A stretch of 64,000 bases of DNA from an uncultured Treponema sp. (GCA_938039145.1 CALHVG010000008.1:1-64000), one strand, 5' to 3'; numbered from the stretch's first letter, positions 44,634-53,511 are shown. The notes: generated by a model from the letters alone, not told the origin. A program made the numbers and translations.

Positions 44634-45764
44634 ATGAAAGTTGCTGTTTTATACGGAGGAAAATCCGGCGAACACGAAATCGCCCTTGAAAGCGCATCCC
44701 ATATTGTCCGAGGGCTGGTAAAAGACCACGATGTCTCGCTTGTCGCCATAACAAAAAAAGGCCGCTGGTTCTTGCAAGGCAAAACCGAACTTGAACGTAT
44801 AGTTTCCGAAAAAAACTCATCTTTACGCATAGATGAAAGCGAAGAAAACGAGATTTTCGTACGTCCGGGCGGCGGAAAAAACGCTTTTTTCACGGCCGAA
44901 AAAAAACTTGACTTCGATGTGGTATTTCCTGTTTTGCACGGCTCTTTTGGAGAGGACGGAACTGTCCAAGGGCTTTTGGAGATGGCGGACATTCCGTATG
45001 TGGGCTGCACCACCTTGGCCAGCGCAATTTCCATGGACAAAGAAAAAGCGAAACTTATCGCAAGTGCAAGCGGAATTCCTGTAGTTCCGTACCTCTGCAT
45101 AAGGCGGAGCGAACTGAACGATTCTGCACAGTATGACAAGTTTTTGGACGAAGCCACCGAAAAACTCGGATTTCCGCTTTTTGTAAAACCATGCTGCGCA
45201 GGCTCTTCTAACGGAGCTTCAAAGGCGATTGACAAAAGGCATCTTTCCTATGCGATTATGGAGGCATTCAGATGGGACGACAAAGTGCTTGTCGAAAAAG
45301 CTGTAAATGCAAAGGAAATAGAATGTTCAGTTACGGGAAACAGCGTAACACAAGCCTACGAGGACGAAAAGGAAAACGTAAAAGCCTATGTTCCGGGTGA
45401 AATAATCCCAAGCCACGTATTCTATGATTTTGACGCAAAATACAAAGACCCGAAAGGAGCGGAATTAAAGATTCCTGCCGACGTTTCCCCGGATATGCTT
45501 GAAACCGTAAAGACGATGGCAAAGAAGGTTTATAGAATGCTCGACGGAGCGGGTCTTTCCCGTGTTGATTTTTTTATAGATAAAGATGACGGCGAAAAAC
45601 TTTATTTCAACGAGATGAATTCCATGCCGGGCTTTACAAGCATTTCAATGTTTCCGAAAATGTGCGAAAAAGAAGGAATCGACTTTCAAGAGTTGCTGAA
45701 CATTTTGCTCGGCGAGGCTTTGCTTCGTTTTTCCGCCAAGGAAACTCTTGTAACCTCAAGATAA
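44634..45764 (+). CDS. ddl: D-alanine--D-alanine ligase
   Basis: 376 residues from MKVAVLYGGKSGEHEIALES, chosen for GGAG six bases before the ATG. ATP-grasp features: PVLHGSFGEDGTVQGLLEM, FVKPCCAGSSNGASK, VLVEKAVNAKEIECSV, GLSRVDFFI, and FNEMNSMPGFTSISMFP. Makes the D-Ala-D-Ala dipeptide for peptidoglycan in the cytoplasm. Lies between murE and murD. Confidence 0.96.
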   Translation: MKVAVLYGGKSGEHEIALESASHIVRGLVKDHDVSLVAITKKGRWFLQGKTELERIVSEKNSSLRIDESEENEIFVRPGGGKNAFFTAEKKLDFDVVFPVLHGSFGEDGTVQGLLEMADIPYVGCTTLASAISMDKEKAKLIASASGIPVVPYLCIRRSELNDSAQYDKFLDEATEKLGFPLFVKPCCAGSSNGASKAIDKRHLSYAIMEAFRWDDKVLVEKAVNAKEIECSVTGNSVTQAYEDEKENVKAYVPGEIIPSHVFYDFDAKYKDPKGAELKIPADVSPDMLETVKTMAKKVYRMLDGAGLSRVDFFIDKDDGEKLYFNEMNSMPGFTSISMFPKMCEKEGIDFQELLNILLGEALLRFSAKETLVTSR

Positions 45765-45797
45765 TTTTGAACAGAAAAGGATTTTCCCGGAGATTTT

Positions 45798-47288
45798 ATG
45801 TACACGTATAAAGAAGGCTGCGCTTTTGAAAAACTCTCTGACATAAAGGGAAAAAAAGTTACAATAATGGGGCTTGGACTAAACGGAGGCGGAGAAGCCG
45901 CTGTCCGTTTTTTTGTAAAATACGGGGCGAACGTAACTGTTACCGACATGAAAGACAGAGCCGCTCTTTTACCGACAATAGAACGGCTAAGCGAATTTGA
46001 AGATAAAATAACCTATGTTCTCGGAAAGCACAGAATTCAGGATTTTTCCGATGCATATTGCGTCATAAAAAATCCGGGCGTAAAAATCGAAGGAAACAAA
46101 TACCTTGCAAAAGCAAAAAACATCGAAACGGACATTTCGATTTTTCTTCATTTTTCGCCGTCGCCTATAATCGCCGTTACGGGAAGCAAGGGAAAAAGCA
46201 GCACTGTAAGCGCAATTCACTACGGATTAAAAAAAGCCGGATTCAATGCGTTCCTCGGCGGAAATATAACCGTAAGTCCGCTTTCTTTTCTTGAGGAAAC
46301 ACAAAAATCCACGCCCGTTGTACTTGAACTTTCAAGCTGGCAGCTTTCAGACCTTAGAGGAAGAAAAGCCTTAAAACCTTTCATCGCACTCATAACAAAA
46401 ATAGTTCCCGACCATCAGAACTGGTATTCAGGTATGGAAGACTACGTAGCTGACAAGCGTCTTATTTACGCAGAGCAGGACAAAAACGACTTCACAATTG
46501 TAGACTTCGATTCGGACGGGGAATGCCCCAAAGCCAAAAACGCGCCATCGTGGGGAAGAGTTTTTGCATCCGAAACGAACGGAAAAGTCCTTGGATATTC
46601 AAGGAATCTTCCGCAAAAAAACTTCTACGGAGTTTGGGAAGATTTTTCGTCCGGGCATTTTGAGGGAAAACTCTTCCTTGAAGGCATGGAAAAACCGATT
46701 ACGATTCTAAAAGAACTTTCCGTTCCGGGAAAGCATATGCGGACAAATATTTTGAACGCCGCGCTTGTAATGTATCTTATGAAAGTCGAACCTGAAAAAA
46801 TAATGCAGATTCTTTCAGAATGGCAAGGGCTTTCTCACAGGCTGCAGTATTTTCACACGTATAAAAATGTAAAATTCTACAACGATTCATGCGCCACAGT
46901 TCCGGAAGCCGCAGTTGAAGCCCTTTCCGCTTTTGAAAAACCCGTTATCATGATTTCAGGCGGAACGGACAAGGAGCTTTCGTTTTCCGCCATGGCAACC
47001 GCATTTTCAAGCGGCGGAAAAAATCCTTCGCCAAAGGCTGTTTTTCTTCTTTCGGGAACAGGAACGGACAAACTTATTTTAGAACTTGAAAAAAATCACG
47101 TTGAATACAATGGGCCTTTCCAAAATCTTGAAACTCTTCTTTTGTCTCTAAAAAAATATATCGATTCATATTCGTCGGATGGCGATGTGGCGATGTTTTC
47201 GCCCGGAGCGACCAGTTTCGGGCTTTTTGCAAACGAATTTGACAGAGGAAAAAAGTTCATGGACGGCGTAAAAACTGTTTTTTGCTAG
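45798..47288 (+). CDS. murD: UDP-N-acetylmuramoylalanine--D-glutamate ligase MurD
   Basis: 496 residues. N-terminal Rossmann-type domain (ITIMGLGLNGGGEAAVRF-like), ATP loop AVTGSKGKSSTVSAI, VVLELSSWQLSDL, C-terminal FYNDSCATVPEAAVEAL and the closing SPGATSFGLFANEFDRGKKF. Adds D-glutamate to UDP-MurNAc-L-Ala. GGAG precedes the ATG; 33-base gap from ddl. Ends the murE-ddl-murD cluster. Confidence 0.95.
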   Translation: MYTYKEGCAFEKLSDIKGKKVTIMGLGLNGGGEAAVRFFVKYGANVTVTDMKDRAALLPTIERLSEFEDKITYVLGKHRIQDFSDAYCVIKNPGVKIEGNKYLAKAKNIETDISIFLHFSPSPIIAVTGSKGKSSTVSAIHYGLKKAGFNAFLGGNITVSPLSFLEETQKSTPVVLELSSWQLSDLRGRKALKPFIALITKIVPDHQNWYSGMEDYVADKRLIYAEQDKNDFTIVDFDSDGECPKAKNAPSWGRVFASETNGKVLGYSRNLPQKNFYGVWEDFSSGHFEGKLFLEGMEKPITILKELSVPGKHMRTNILNAALVMYLMKVEPEKIMQILSEWQGLSHRLQYFHTYKNVKFYNDSCATVPEAAVEALSAFEKPVIMISGGTDKELSFSAMATAFSSGGKNPSPKAVFLLSGTGTDKLILELEKNHVEYNGPFQNLETLLLSLKKYIDSYSSDGDVAMFSPGATSFGLFANEFDRGKKFMDGVKTVFC

Positions 47289-47309
47289 AACGATTTTTCG
47301 TTCAGAGTT

Positions 47310-48176
47310 TCAGCCTTCCCTTTTCCTGTTGTAAACGAACACAAGAATCGCCATAAGAATTATTATTCCGTAGCCGTAAAGGCTAAGCCTGTCCGGAATC
47401 TGGCGGAAAAACACAAGTCCGAGCAGAGCGGAAAATATTATCTGTGAATAGTCGTAAACCGAAATGTCCCTGCTAGCTGCGTTGAAATATGCGTATGTTA
47501 TTCCGAATTGTCCGCCGCTTGCCGCAATGCCTGCAAGCACAAGAATAAGTATTTCTTTTAGTGTCATCGGCTCAAATCCGAACAGAAGGAACGGAACGAC
47601 CGCCACGCACGAAAACGCCGAAAAAAAAGCGATGATTACAGGTCCTTCACATTCCAGTTTTCCGAGTTTTCTCACCGAAGTATACGCAAGTCCCGTAACC
47701 ATTCCGCCCACGAACGCCACAACCGCAGGAAAACTTGTCATCATGCTTCTTGAAGGCTTTACCACAAACATCGAGCCAAAGAACGCAAGGACAATACAAA
47801 AAAGTGGAAAAGGTTTTATTTTTTCTTTTAAAATAAAAAAACTGAAAAGAATCGCAAAAAACGGAGACATTTTGTTCAAAATGGCGGCATCCGCTATCGG
47901 AATCCTGTCAAGCGCATAAAAATTTGCAAAAATTCCAATGCTTCCTGCCCCCGACCTGATAAAAAGCCATTTTAGAGAACCTTTAGGAATCGAAATGGAA
48001 AAGCCGTTTTTTGAAATCATCGCCACGGACACAAGCAATGCCACAACATTCCTGAAAAACGCTTTTTGAATGAATGGAATATCTCCGGCAAGGTGCGAAA
48101 ATGCCCCCATGAAAGAAAAACATAATGCGGAAAAAATTATGTATGCGATTCCTTTTGGAATACTTTGGTTTTTCAT
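47310..48176 (-). CDS. EamA-family (DMT) transporter
   Basis: 288 residues with ten predicted membrane helices in two EamA repeats (IIFSALCFSFMGAFSHLA in the first, GIAASGGQFGITYAYFNAA in the second). The family exports metabolites such as amino acids or nucleotide-related compounds; the substrate cannot be inferred. Convergent to murD with a 21-base gap containing only a weak GAACGA/TCGTTC hairpin. Confidence 0.85.
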   Translation of the reverse strand: MKNQSIPKGIAYIIFSALCFSFMGAFSHLAGDIPFIQKAFFRNVVALLVSVAMISKNGFSISIPKGSLKWLFIRSGAGSIGIFANFYALDRIPIADAAILNKMSPFFAILFSFFILKEKIKPFPLFCIVLAFFGSMFVVKPSRSMMTSFPAVVAFVGGMVTGLAYTSVRKLGKLECEGPVIIAFFSAFSCVAVVPFLLFGFEPMTLKEILILVLAGIAASGGQFGITYAYFNAASRDISVYDYSQIIFSALLGLVFFRQIPDRLSLYGYGIIILMAILVFVYNRKREG

Positions 48177-48233
48177 GAAAAATAATCTATCACAAATGGG
48201 ATTTTTGATAAATAAAGCGGAATTTTTTCACCT

Positions 48234-48272
48234 AGTAAGAAAATTTTACTCACCAATACGAGTAAATTTTAC
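48234..48272 (+). promoter_or_regulatory. Paired palindromes upstream of hsp20, candidate enhancer sites
   Basis: AGTAAGAAAATTTTACT (48234-48250) and GTAAATTTTAC (48262-48272) are similar palindromes one to three turns apart, 150-185 bases upstream of the sigma-54 promoter. This is the usual position for binding sites of sigma-54 activators. The rest of the 48177-48419 gap is AT-rich and holds no gene. Confidence 0.45.
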
Positions 48273-48419
48273 CCATTACAAGAGAAATTTTTCGTAGAAA
48301 TTAATTTTATTTTCATCGCTTCTAAAAAAATATATTCTCAAAACCTGATTTTCTAAATTATTGCACAAATTTTTATCGATTTTTGCGGAAAAACGAGGTT
48401 TCTCTATAAAAAAAAAACT

Positions 48420-48435
48420 TGGCACGCTTTTTGCA
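48420..48435 (+). promoter_or_regulatory. Sigma-54 promoter of hsp20
   Basis: TGGCACG-CTTT-TTGCA: matches the RpoN consensus TGGCACG-N4-TTGC(A/T) completely, with the invariant GG and GC ten bases apart. The transcript would start near 48446, about 54 bases before the hsp20 start codon. Confidence 0.85.
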
Positions 48436-48499
48436 ACTATAATAAGCGTAAGCTTTGCTTACCGAAACGAAAAATTATAAATGCTTTAGGAGGCATAAC

Positions 48500-48937
48500 A
48501 TGAACGAACTTTCAATTTTTGATTCACTTTTGAACGGACGCATGGGAAATGCAATTGGATTTCCGAGGTTTTCTTCGGAATATGAACCGAGAGTCGACAT
48601 CGTAAAGCGAGATGATTCATATGTGCTTAAAATGGAGCTTCCCGGAAGAAGCGAAAAAGATGTTGACGTGCAGATAGAAAAAGGGATTCTTACAATCTCT
48701 TCACGAAAAGAGGAATATAAAGAGGTTTCGGAAAACGAAAATGCGGAAAAAACTGTTTCCGAAGAAAAATATCTTCTTAGGGAAAGGAAAATCTCCGAAT
48801 TTTCAAGAAGTTTTGAGTTTTCAGACGATGTGGACGTTGAAAAAGCAAGCGCATCTTTTGCAAACGGAATCCTTGAAATTTCTTTACCGAGAAAGGAAAA
48901 GCCGCTTCCAAAAAAAATAGAAATAAAAGTAGCGTAA
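48500..48937 (+). CDS. Small heat shock protein Hsp20
   Basis: 145 residues from MNELSIFDSLLNG, chosen for AGGAGG nine bases before the ATG; the frame extends 15 codons further, into the untranslated leader. The alpha-crystallin domain runs from about 40 to 135 (PRVDIVKRDDSYVLKMELPG, then ANGILEISLPRKEK with the GILEISLP core) and the C-terminal tail is Lys-rich. An ATP-independent holdase. Transcribed alone between a sigma-54 promoter and a strong terminator. Confidence 0.93.
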   Translation: MNELSIFDSLLNGRMGNAIGFPRFSSEYEPRVDIVKRDDSYVLKMELPGRSEKDVDVQIEKGILTISSRKEEYKEVSENENAEKTVSEEKYLLRERKISEFSRSFEFSDDVDVEKASASFANGILEISLPRKEKPLPKKIEIKVA

Positions 48938-48956
48938 TATAATTTCTTGAAAACTA

Positions 48957-48993
48957 AAAATCCCGAAGTCTTTGTAAGCTTCGGGATTTTTTT
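48957..48993 (+). terminator. Rho-independent terminator of hsp20
   Basis: AATCCCGAAG / CTTCGGGATT stem (10 bp) with a 10-base loop, followed by a run of seven T. Confidence 0.9.
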
Positions 48994-49054
48994 GTATTTT
49001 TTGAAAGTCGTTCCGCTGATTTCTTTTTATGAAAGCGTTTTTTATGGCGTTTGA

Positions 49055-49083
49055 TTGAACTAAATCTCCTTAATTTTTATAAT
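49055..49083 (+). promoter_or_regulatory. Sigma-70-type promoter of hisH-hisF
   Basis: TTGAAC, 17 bp, perfect TATAAT, only nine bases before the hisH ATG at 49093, which has no Shine-Dalgarno sequence. Predicts a leaderless message. Confidence 0.6.
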
Positions 49084-49092
49084 GACCATGTT

Positions 49093-49737
49093 ATGACAGG
49101 AATCATTGATTACGGCGCAGGAAACATCACAAGCGTGGAACGGACTCTTTCTTCGATTGGCGCACCTTTTTTAACATCTAAAAATCCTTCCGACCTTGAA
49201 AATTGCGAGTGCATAATTTTTCCGGGCGTTGGAGACGCTGCTTTTGCGATGAGCCGGCTTAAAAAAACGGGATTCGATGTTTTTTTACGAGAATGTGTTT
49301 TGTCGGACCGAAAACTGATGGGTATCTGCCTTGGAAGTCAGATTGTCTTTGATTATTCCGAAGAAGGCAATACCGAATGCCTGGGGCTTATTCCCGGAAA
49401 AATACGTCATTTTTCTTCGTTGTGGAAGGAAAACGGCATCGACGTAGAAAAAAACGAACTTAAAGTTCCGCACATAGGATACAACGACCTTTCTTACGTA
49501 AACGGCGGTTCTTCCGCTTTTGAAGGAATCTCTGAAAAATCGGACTTCTATTTTGTTCATTCCTACGTGATTTGCCCCGACGATTTTTCTTTAGTGAAGG
49601 CAGTGTGCAATTATGGCGTGAAAGTTCCTTCGTGCGTGCAGATGAAAAATGTATTTCTTTTTCAGTTCCACCCTGAAAAATCGGGCGAAAAAGGAATACG
49701 GATATTAAAGAATTTTATCGGCGAGGATTTATGCTGA
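49093..49737 (+). CDS. hisH: Imidazole glycerol phosphate synthase glutaminase subunit HisH
   Basis: 214 residues from MTGIIDYGAGN, the usual HisH opening; an upstream ATG 14 codons earlier lies in the promoter. Class I amidotransferase triad: Cys in MGICLGSQ, His and Glu in FQFHPEKSG. Supplies ammonia to HisF for the step yielding imidazole glycerol phosphate and AICAR. Overlaps hisF by seven bases. No other histidine gene is in the window. Confidence 0.93.
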   Translation: MTGIIDYGAGNITSVERTLSSIGAPFLTSKNPSDLENCECIIFPGVGDAAFAMSRLKKTGFDVFLRECVLSDRKLMGICLGSQIVFDYSEEGNTECLGLIPGKIRHFSSLWKENGIDVEKNELKVPHIGYNDLSYVNGGSSAFEGISEKSDFYFVHSYVICPDDFSLVKAVCNYGVKVPSCVQMKNVFLFQFHPEKSGEKGIRILKNFIGEDLC

Positions 49738-50495
49738 AAAAAAGAATAATCGTCTGTCTTGACGTGAGAGACGGGCGGACAACAAAGGGCGTGAAATTCC
49801 TGAACAATGTGGATATAGGCGACCCTGTAAAAATGGCTGCAGAATACTACAGGCAGGGCGTGGACGAACTTGTGTTTTACGACATAATCGCTTCTGCTAA
49901 AGGACGAGGTCCTATATTGAGCCTTGTTTCTGCTGTTGCACGGGAAGTTTTCATTCCGTTTGCAGTTGGCGGCGGCATAAACACGTTAGACGACATACAA
50001 GAGACCATTCTTGCAGGCGCTGAAAAAGTGAGCCTAAACAGCTCGGCGGTAAAAAATCCTTCGCTTATAACCGAAGGCGCAAAAGTTTTTGGAAGCCAGT
50101 GCATCGTCCTTGGAATGGATGTAAGAAAGGATTCTTCAAAGCCTAGCGGTTACGGAACTACGATTCACGGCGGCAGAGTTGACACCGGACTTGACGCTCT
50201 TGAATGGGCAAAAAAAGCCGTCTCGCTTGGAGCCGGAGAAATTGTCCTTAATTCCATGGATGCCGACGGCACTTTGGACGGCTACGATGTGCATCTTACA
50301 AAAATGATTTCGGAGGCAGTTTCCGTTCCAGTGGTAGCTTCAGGCGGAGCAGGAACTCCTTCCCATTTGGTGGACGTTCTTACGGAAGGAAAGGCTTCCG
50401 CCGCTTTGGTTGCATCCATGACCCATTCGGGAAAATATACAGTGCATTCAATTAAAGAGGAACTTTCAAAAAAAGGAGTTCCGGTAAGGCTATGA
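49731..50495 (+). CDS. hisF: Imidazole glycerol phosphate synthase cyclase subunit HisF
   Basis: 254-residue TIM barrel. Catalytic Asp residues in IIVCLDVRDG and VLGMDVRKD; phosphate-binding loops FAVGGGIN and VVASGGAGTP. The loop usually reading DITAS is DIIASAKGRGP here. Pairs with HisH. The two could be part of a dispersed histidine pathway; HisH/HisF-like pairs also act in nitrogen transfer to surface sugars, but nothing nearby supports that. Confidence 0.92.
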   Translation: MLKKRIIVCLDVRDGRTTKGVKFLNNVDIGDPVKMAAEYYRQGVDELVFYDIIASAKGRGPILSLVSAVAREVFIPFAVGGGINTLDDIQETILAGAEKVSLNSSAVKNPSLITEGAKVFGSQCIVLGMDVRKDSSKPSGYGTTIHGGRVDTGLDALEWAKKAVSLGAGEIVLNSMDADGTLDGYDVHLTKMISEAVSVPVVASGGAGTPSHLVDVLTEGKASAALVASMTHSGKYTVHSIKEELSKKGVPVRL

Positions 50496-50511
50496 CATTT
50501 CGTCGGTGCGC

Positions 50512-50916
50512 CTAGTCTTCGATAGTGTATCTTGCCCTGCTCGTATCCGTCTCGAAAACATCGACAGCATAGAGCCAGGCTTCCTTCTTTCCCTTGGTGT
50601 AGCCTAAGTCAATTCCGTCTTTCAGTAATTTTTCAATAATTTTTTCGAATATGTATTTTGCTATTCGTTCTGCGCTTGGGTTTTGAAAAAATATTTGCAT
50701 ATCGTTCAGGTTTGTGTGGTCAAGTTCATTGCACACGGATTTCAACGCGCCTTTCAGTTTGGAGAAATCAACAAGCATTCCGCCTTCGTCAAGTTCTTCA
50801 CCCTTTGCGTGGGCGTAGACGCGATAATTGTGACCGTGCAGGTTTTCGCATTTTCCGTTGTAGTCTTTCAAAAAATGCGCAGCTGAAAAATCGGCTTGAA
50901 CTCTAATTTCGTACAT
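50512..50916 (-). CDS. queD: 6-carboxy-tetrahydropterin synthase QueD
   Basis: 134 residues from MYEIRVQADFSAAHFL, the standard opening; the frame extends 33 codons further upstream without support. Zinc-binding His in SAAHF and LHGHNY, catalytic Cys in NGKCENLHGH, and later DHTNLND and PSAERIAKYIFE. First committed step towards queuosine. Convergent with hisF, divergent from recQ. No clear Shine-Dalgarno sequence. Confidence 0.92.
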   Translation of the reverse strand: MYEIRVQADFSAAHFLKDYNGKCENLHGHNYRVYAHAKGEELDEGGMLVDFSKLKGALKSVCNELDHTNLNDMQIFFQNPSAERIAKYIFEKIIEKLLKDGIDLGYTKGKKEAWLYAVDVFETDTSRARYTIED

Positions 50917-51020
50917 AAAAAAAATATAACGCAAAAGGATTTTTTTTTTAAGCGGATTTGTAAAAACCTTTTCAGTTTTTTGATTTGTTTTGCTATATAA
51001 AATAAAAGAAATCAAAATCG

Positions 51021-52730
51021 ATGGAACTTATGGAAGAAGATTTAAAAATAGATGCGGACGAGATTTTTTCCGACGACGAGGCTGCGTTGGCGTGCCTGGA
51101 TGCATTCGGAATAAACTATATGTTTCCGTGGCAGCGTCTTGTTGTTGCAAACATAATGGATGCCGCCGAGCAGCAAGATAAAGAGGATTCTGACTTTTTG
51201 GGAAATCAAATTGTTCTTCTTCCTACAGGGGCGGGAAAATCCCTTTGCTTTCAGGTGCCGGCACTGCTTCTAAAAGGGCCTACGCTTATTATTTATCCTT
51301 TGCTCGCGCTTATGTCGGATCAGGAAAGACGAATGAACGAAGGCGGACTAAAATCCGTTGTGTTCAGGGGCGGACAGACAAAAGAAGAGCGTAAAGAAAA
51401 TTTCAGAAAACTTAAGGAAGAAAACTACAGAATTATAATAGCGAATCCGGAAGTTTTGGAAAACGAAAGCCTTTTGTCGGAACTTTCCGAATGTAATATC
51501 GCGCATATAGCAATAGACGAAGCTCACACCGTTTCCGAATGGGGAAATTCATTCAGAAAAAGCTACTTGAATCTTGGAAATGTGATTAAAAGGCTTAAAG
51601 TTCCGGTTGTAACCGCATTCACCGCGACAGCCTCCCCTGAAGTTCTTGCTGACGTAAGCCGGATTCTTTTTGACGGAAAGGCGCACGTTGTCCGAAGCGA
51701 AAGCGACAGGGCAAACATTCATTATTATGTTTACAAAGCCGCCTCAAAAAAGTCTGCTGCGCTTTTTCTTTCAAGAACGGAAGAACGTCCGATGATAATT
51801 TTTTGTTCCACACGCCGCCATGCGGAGGATATGTCCCGCGAAATAAATCTTGCATACGGAAATGATTCTTCCAAGTTTTATCATGCGGGTCTTGAGCGTA
51901 ATGAAAAAAACGATATAGAAAAGTGGTTCTTTGACAGAAAGGATGCTGTTCTTTGTGCAACCTGCGCGTTCGGAATGGGCGTTGACAAATCCGACATAAG
52001 AACGGTAATTCATCTTGACCCGCCTGAAACTGCGGAAAGCTACATTCAGGAAGCAGGCCGCGGAGGACGGGACAGAAACACTGCAAACGCAATATTACTT
52101 TGGAATTATGAAGATTATAAAAAGACAAAAAGATATGAAAAGGAAAGCAGAAAAGCCGCCGTAAGGGAATTTTCGTTAAGCAAAACCTGCCGCAGACAAA
52201 AATTGCTGGACGCACTTGGAGCGGAAGAAGCTGTTTGTTCAGGCTGCGATATTTGCGACAGAAAAAAGCGAGAAAAACTCTTATCAAAAAATTTTACAAA
52301 AAAGTTTAAGTTTTTATTGAAACCTGACAAAAATCTCTTACTTCCTGGAGAAAAACTTCCGCTTGACACTGAGATTCTTTTTTCGATTGTAAAAAAACAT
52401 AACAAGCTCTACACCGAAAAAAGTTTGGAAAAAGAGTTCCTTGAAATTATGAATTATAAATCCGTCAAAGAAGCGGGAGTTGCCGTATGGGGACACGCGG
52501 CATTCATGGAAGCAAAAAATCAGCTTCTGTACGAAAACAGAATACGCAGGATAAAATTCTTTTGGAAAGGAAGATATTCATGTGTAAGAAAAATCAGTGC
52601 CGCAGACAAAAAAATAATCAGATTCAGGTTTCGTCTTCGCCGCCGCTTGAGGAAGTTCCCTGCCCTTCGCCGCTTGGCTTTGTTTCAGCAGGCTGTGTTA
52701 CAGTTCTTATCGGTCTTCTTTTTATTTTAG
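51021..52730 (+). CDS. recQ: RecQ-family ATP-dependent DNA helicase
   Basis: 569 residues. Helicase motifs: I LPTGAGKSLCFQVPAL, II IDEAHTVSEWG, III TAFTATASPEV, V CATCAFGMGVDKSD, VI QEAGRGGRDR. A zinc site follows (CRRQ..., CSGCDIC), then a divergent C-terminal region. The last ~36 codons (RFRFRLRRRLRKFPALRRL...) are antisense to a small minus-strand gene and look like run-on sequence, so the natural end may be near 52620. Start ATG at 51021; a second ATG at 51030 is also possible. Confidence 0.88.
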   Translation: MELMEEDLKIDADEIFSDDEAALACLDAFGINYMFPWQRLVVANIMDAAEQQDKEDSDFLGNQIVLLPTGAGKSLCFQVPALLLKGPTLIIYPLLALMSDQERRMNEGGLKSVVFRGGQTKEERKENFRKLKEENYRIIIANPEVLENESLLSELSECNIAHIAIDEAHTVSEWGNSFRKSYLNLGNVIKRLKVPVVTAFTATASPEVLADVSRILFDGKAHVVRSESDRANIHYYVYKAASKKSAALFLSRTEERPMIIFCSTRRHAEDMSREINLAYGNDSSKFYHAGLERNEKNDIEKWFFDRKDAVLCATCAFGMGVDKSDIRTVIHLDPPETAESYIQEAGRGGRDRNTANAILLWNYEDYKKTKRYEKESRKAAVREFSLSKTCRRQKLLDALGAEEAVCSGCDICDRKKREKLLSKNFTKKFKFLLKPDKNLLLPGEKLPLDTEILFSIVKKHNKLYTEKSLEKEFLEIMNYKSVKEAGVAVWGHAAFMEAKNQLLYENRIRRIKFFWKGRYSCVRKISAADKKIIRFRFRLRRRLRKFPALRRLALFQQAVLQFLSVFFLF

Positions 52731-52860
52731 TTTTTTTTCTGTAGTTTGCGACAAAAACGCAAAAATCTATGTAAAAAAATACCACTATGGCTGTTCCGAT
52801 GACGTATGGATTTGAAAGTACCTTCACTATAACGGGAAAATATTGATTGAGTTCGCTCAT
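52624..52860 (-). CDS. Small single-pass membrane protein
   Basis: 78 residues: hydrophobic helix at about 18-40 (VIGTAIVVFFYIDFCVFVA), basic stretch (YRKKTKIKRR), then a Pro/Gly/Ser-rich acidic tail. Starts three bases after the stop of the nuclease-like gene with no Shine-Dalgarno sequence of its own, so it is probably coupled to it. Its 3' half overlaps the end of the convergent recQ frame by 107 bases. No family recognised. Confidence 0.5.
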   Translation of the reverse strand: MSELNQYFPVIVKVLSNPYVIGTAIVVFFYIDFCVFVANYRKKTKIKRRPIRTVTQPAETKPSGEGQGTSSSGGEDET

Positions 52861-52863
52861 AGT

Positions 52864-53322
52864 CTATTTATCGGCAAAAAAACAGTATTCCACATAGCGG
52901 ACTTTTCCTCTTTCAACAAGAGATTTTATCTCCTTTTCTCTGCCTGAAAGATGCGATTTTCCGGTCTTTACTTCTATAAGAAGAACTTCATCTATGTTTT
53001 TGCCTTCAGCCATTCCCGGAAAAGCAAGAAAGTCCACGGGTTTTCCGATGAACCTTAAATCCGCCGCATTGCACGGAAAATTCGGAAGAAAAGGCGCAAT
53101 CTGTTCAGCCATTTGTCCGCCCAAAACCGCTCTGGATCTTTTTATGGCGTCGGCTCTGCCTTTTTTTATCCTTGAATGAACTTTTATTCTTTCGCTAAGT
53201 TTTCCGATAAAAAACGAAAGAGATGCAATAATTACGAAAAAAAAGACAAGAAAAACTGCGTTCAGTTTAGGCGAGGAATGCGATAATCCAAGAATATTTT
53301 TTATGCCGGAAAAGAAATTCAC
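52864..53322 (-). CDS. Holliday junction resolvase-like endonuclease (membrane-anchored)
   Basis: 152 residues. N-terminal membrane helix (about 22-42), a short basic stretch, then a soluble domain with SRAVLGGQMAEQIAPFLPNF, ADLRFIGKPVDFLAFPG, and EVLLIEVKTGKSHLSGREK. The D...E.K pattern is that of the PD-(D/E)XK fold, and the sequence fits Endonuc_Holl (PF10107) as I remember it. Activity has not been established for most members. Followed by the small membrane-protein gene. Confidence 0.72.
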   Translation of the reverse strand: MNFFSGIKNILGLSHSSPKLNAVFLVFFFVIIASLSFFIGKLSERIKVHSRIKKGRADAIKRSRAVLGGQMAEQIAPFLPNFPCNAADLRFIGKPVDFLAFPGMAEGKNIDEVLLIEVKTGKSHLSGREKEIKSLVERGKVRYVEYCFFADK

Positions 53323-53511
53323 CGATAAAAAATAGCATTATAGACCGATAATGTAAATGCGTTCGGTCTGCGGTTTTTTGCCGCTTGGATTCAGATTTCT
53401 TGCAGCCGTAAATGATTTTTCAGAAAAGCGAGGAACAAAAAAGCCTTCTTTCCGAATCAAAACGCTTTTACGGACTTGTAAATATTTTTGTTCAGTACAG
53501 GAAAACTTAAT

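Noticed and set aside
48455..48499. Upstream extension of Hsp20 by 15 codons
   Set aside because: It would begin within about nine bases of the predicted sigma-54 start site and has no ribosome-binding site, whereas the internal ATG has AGGAGG.
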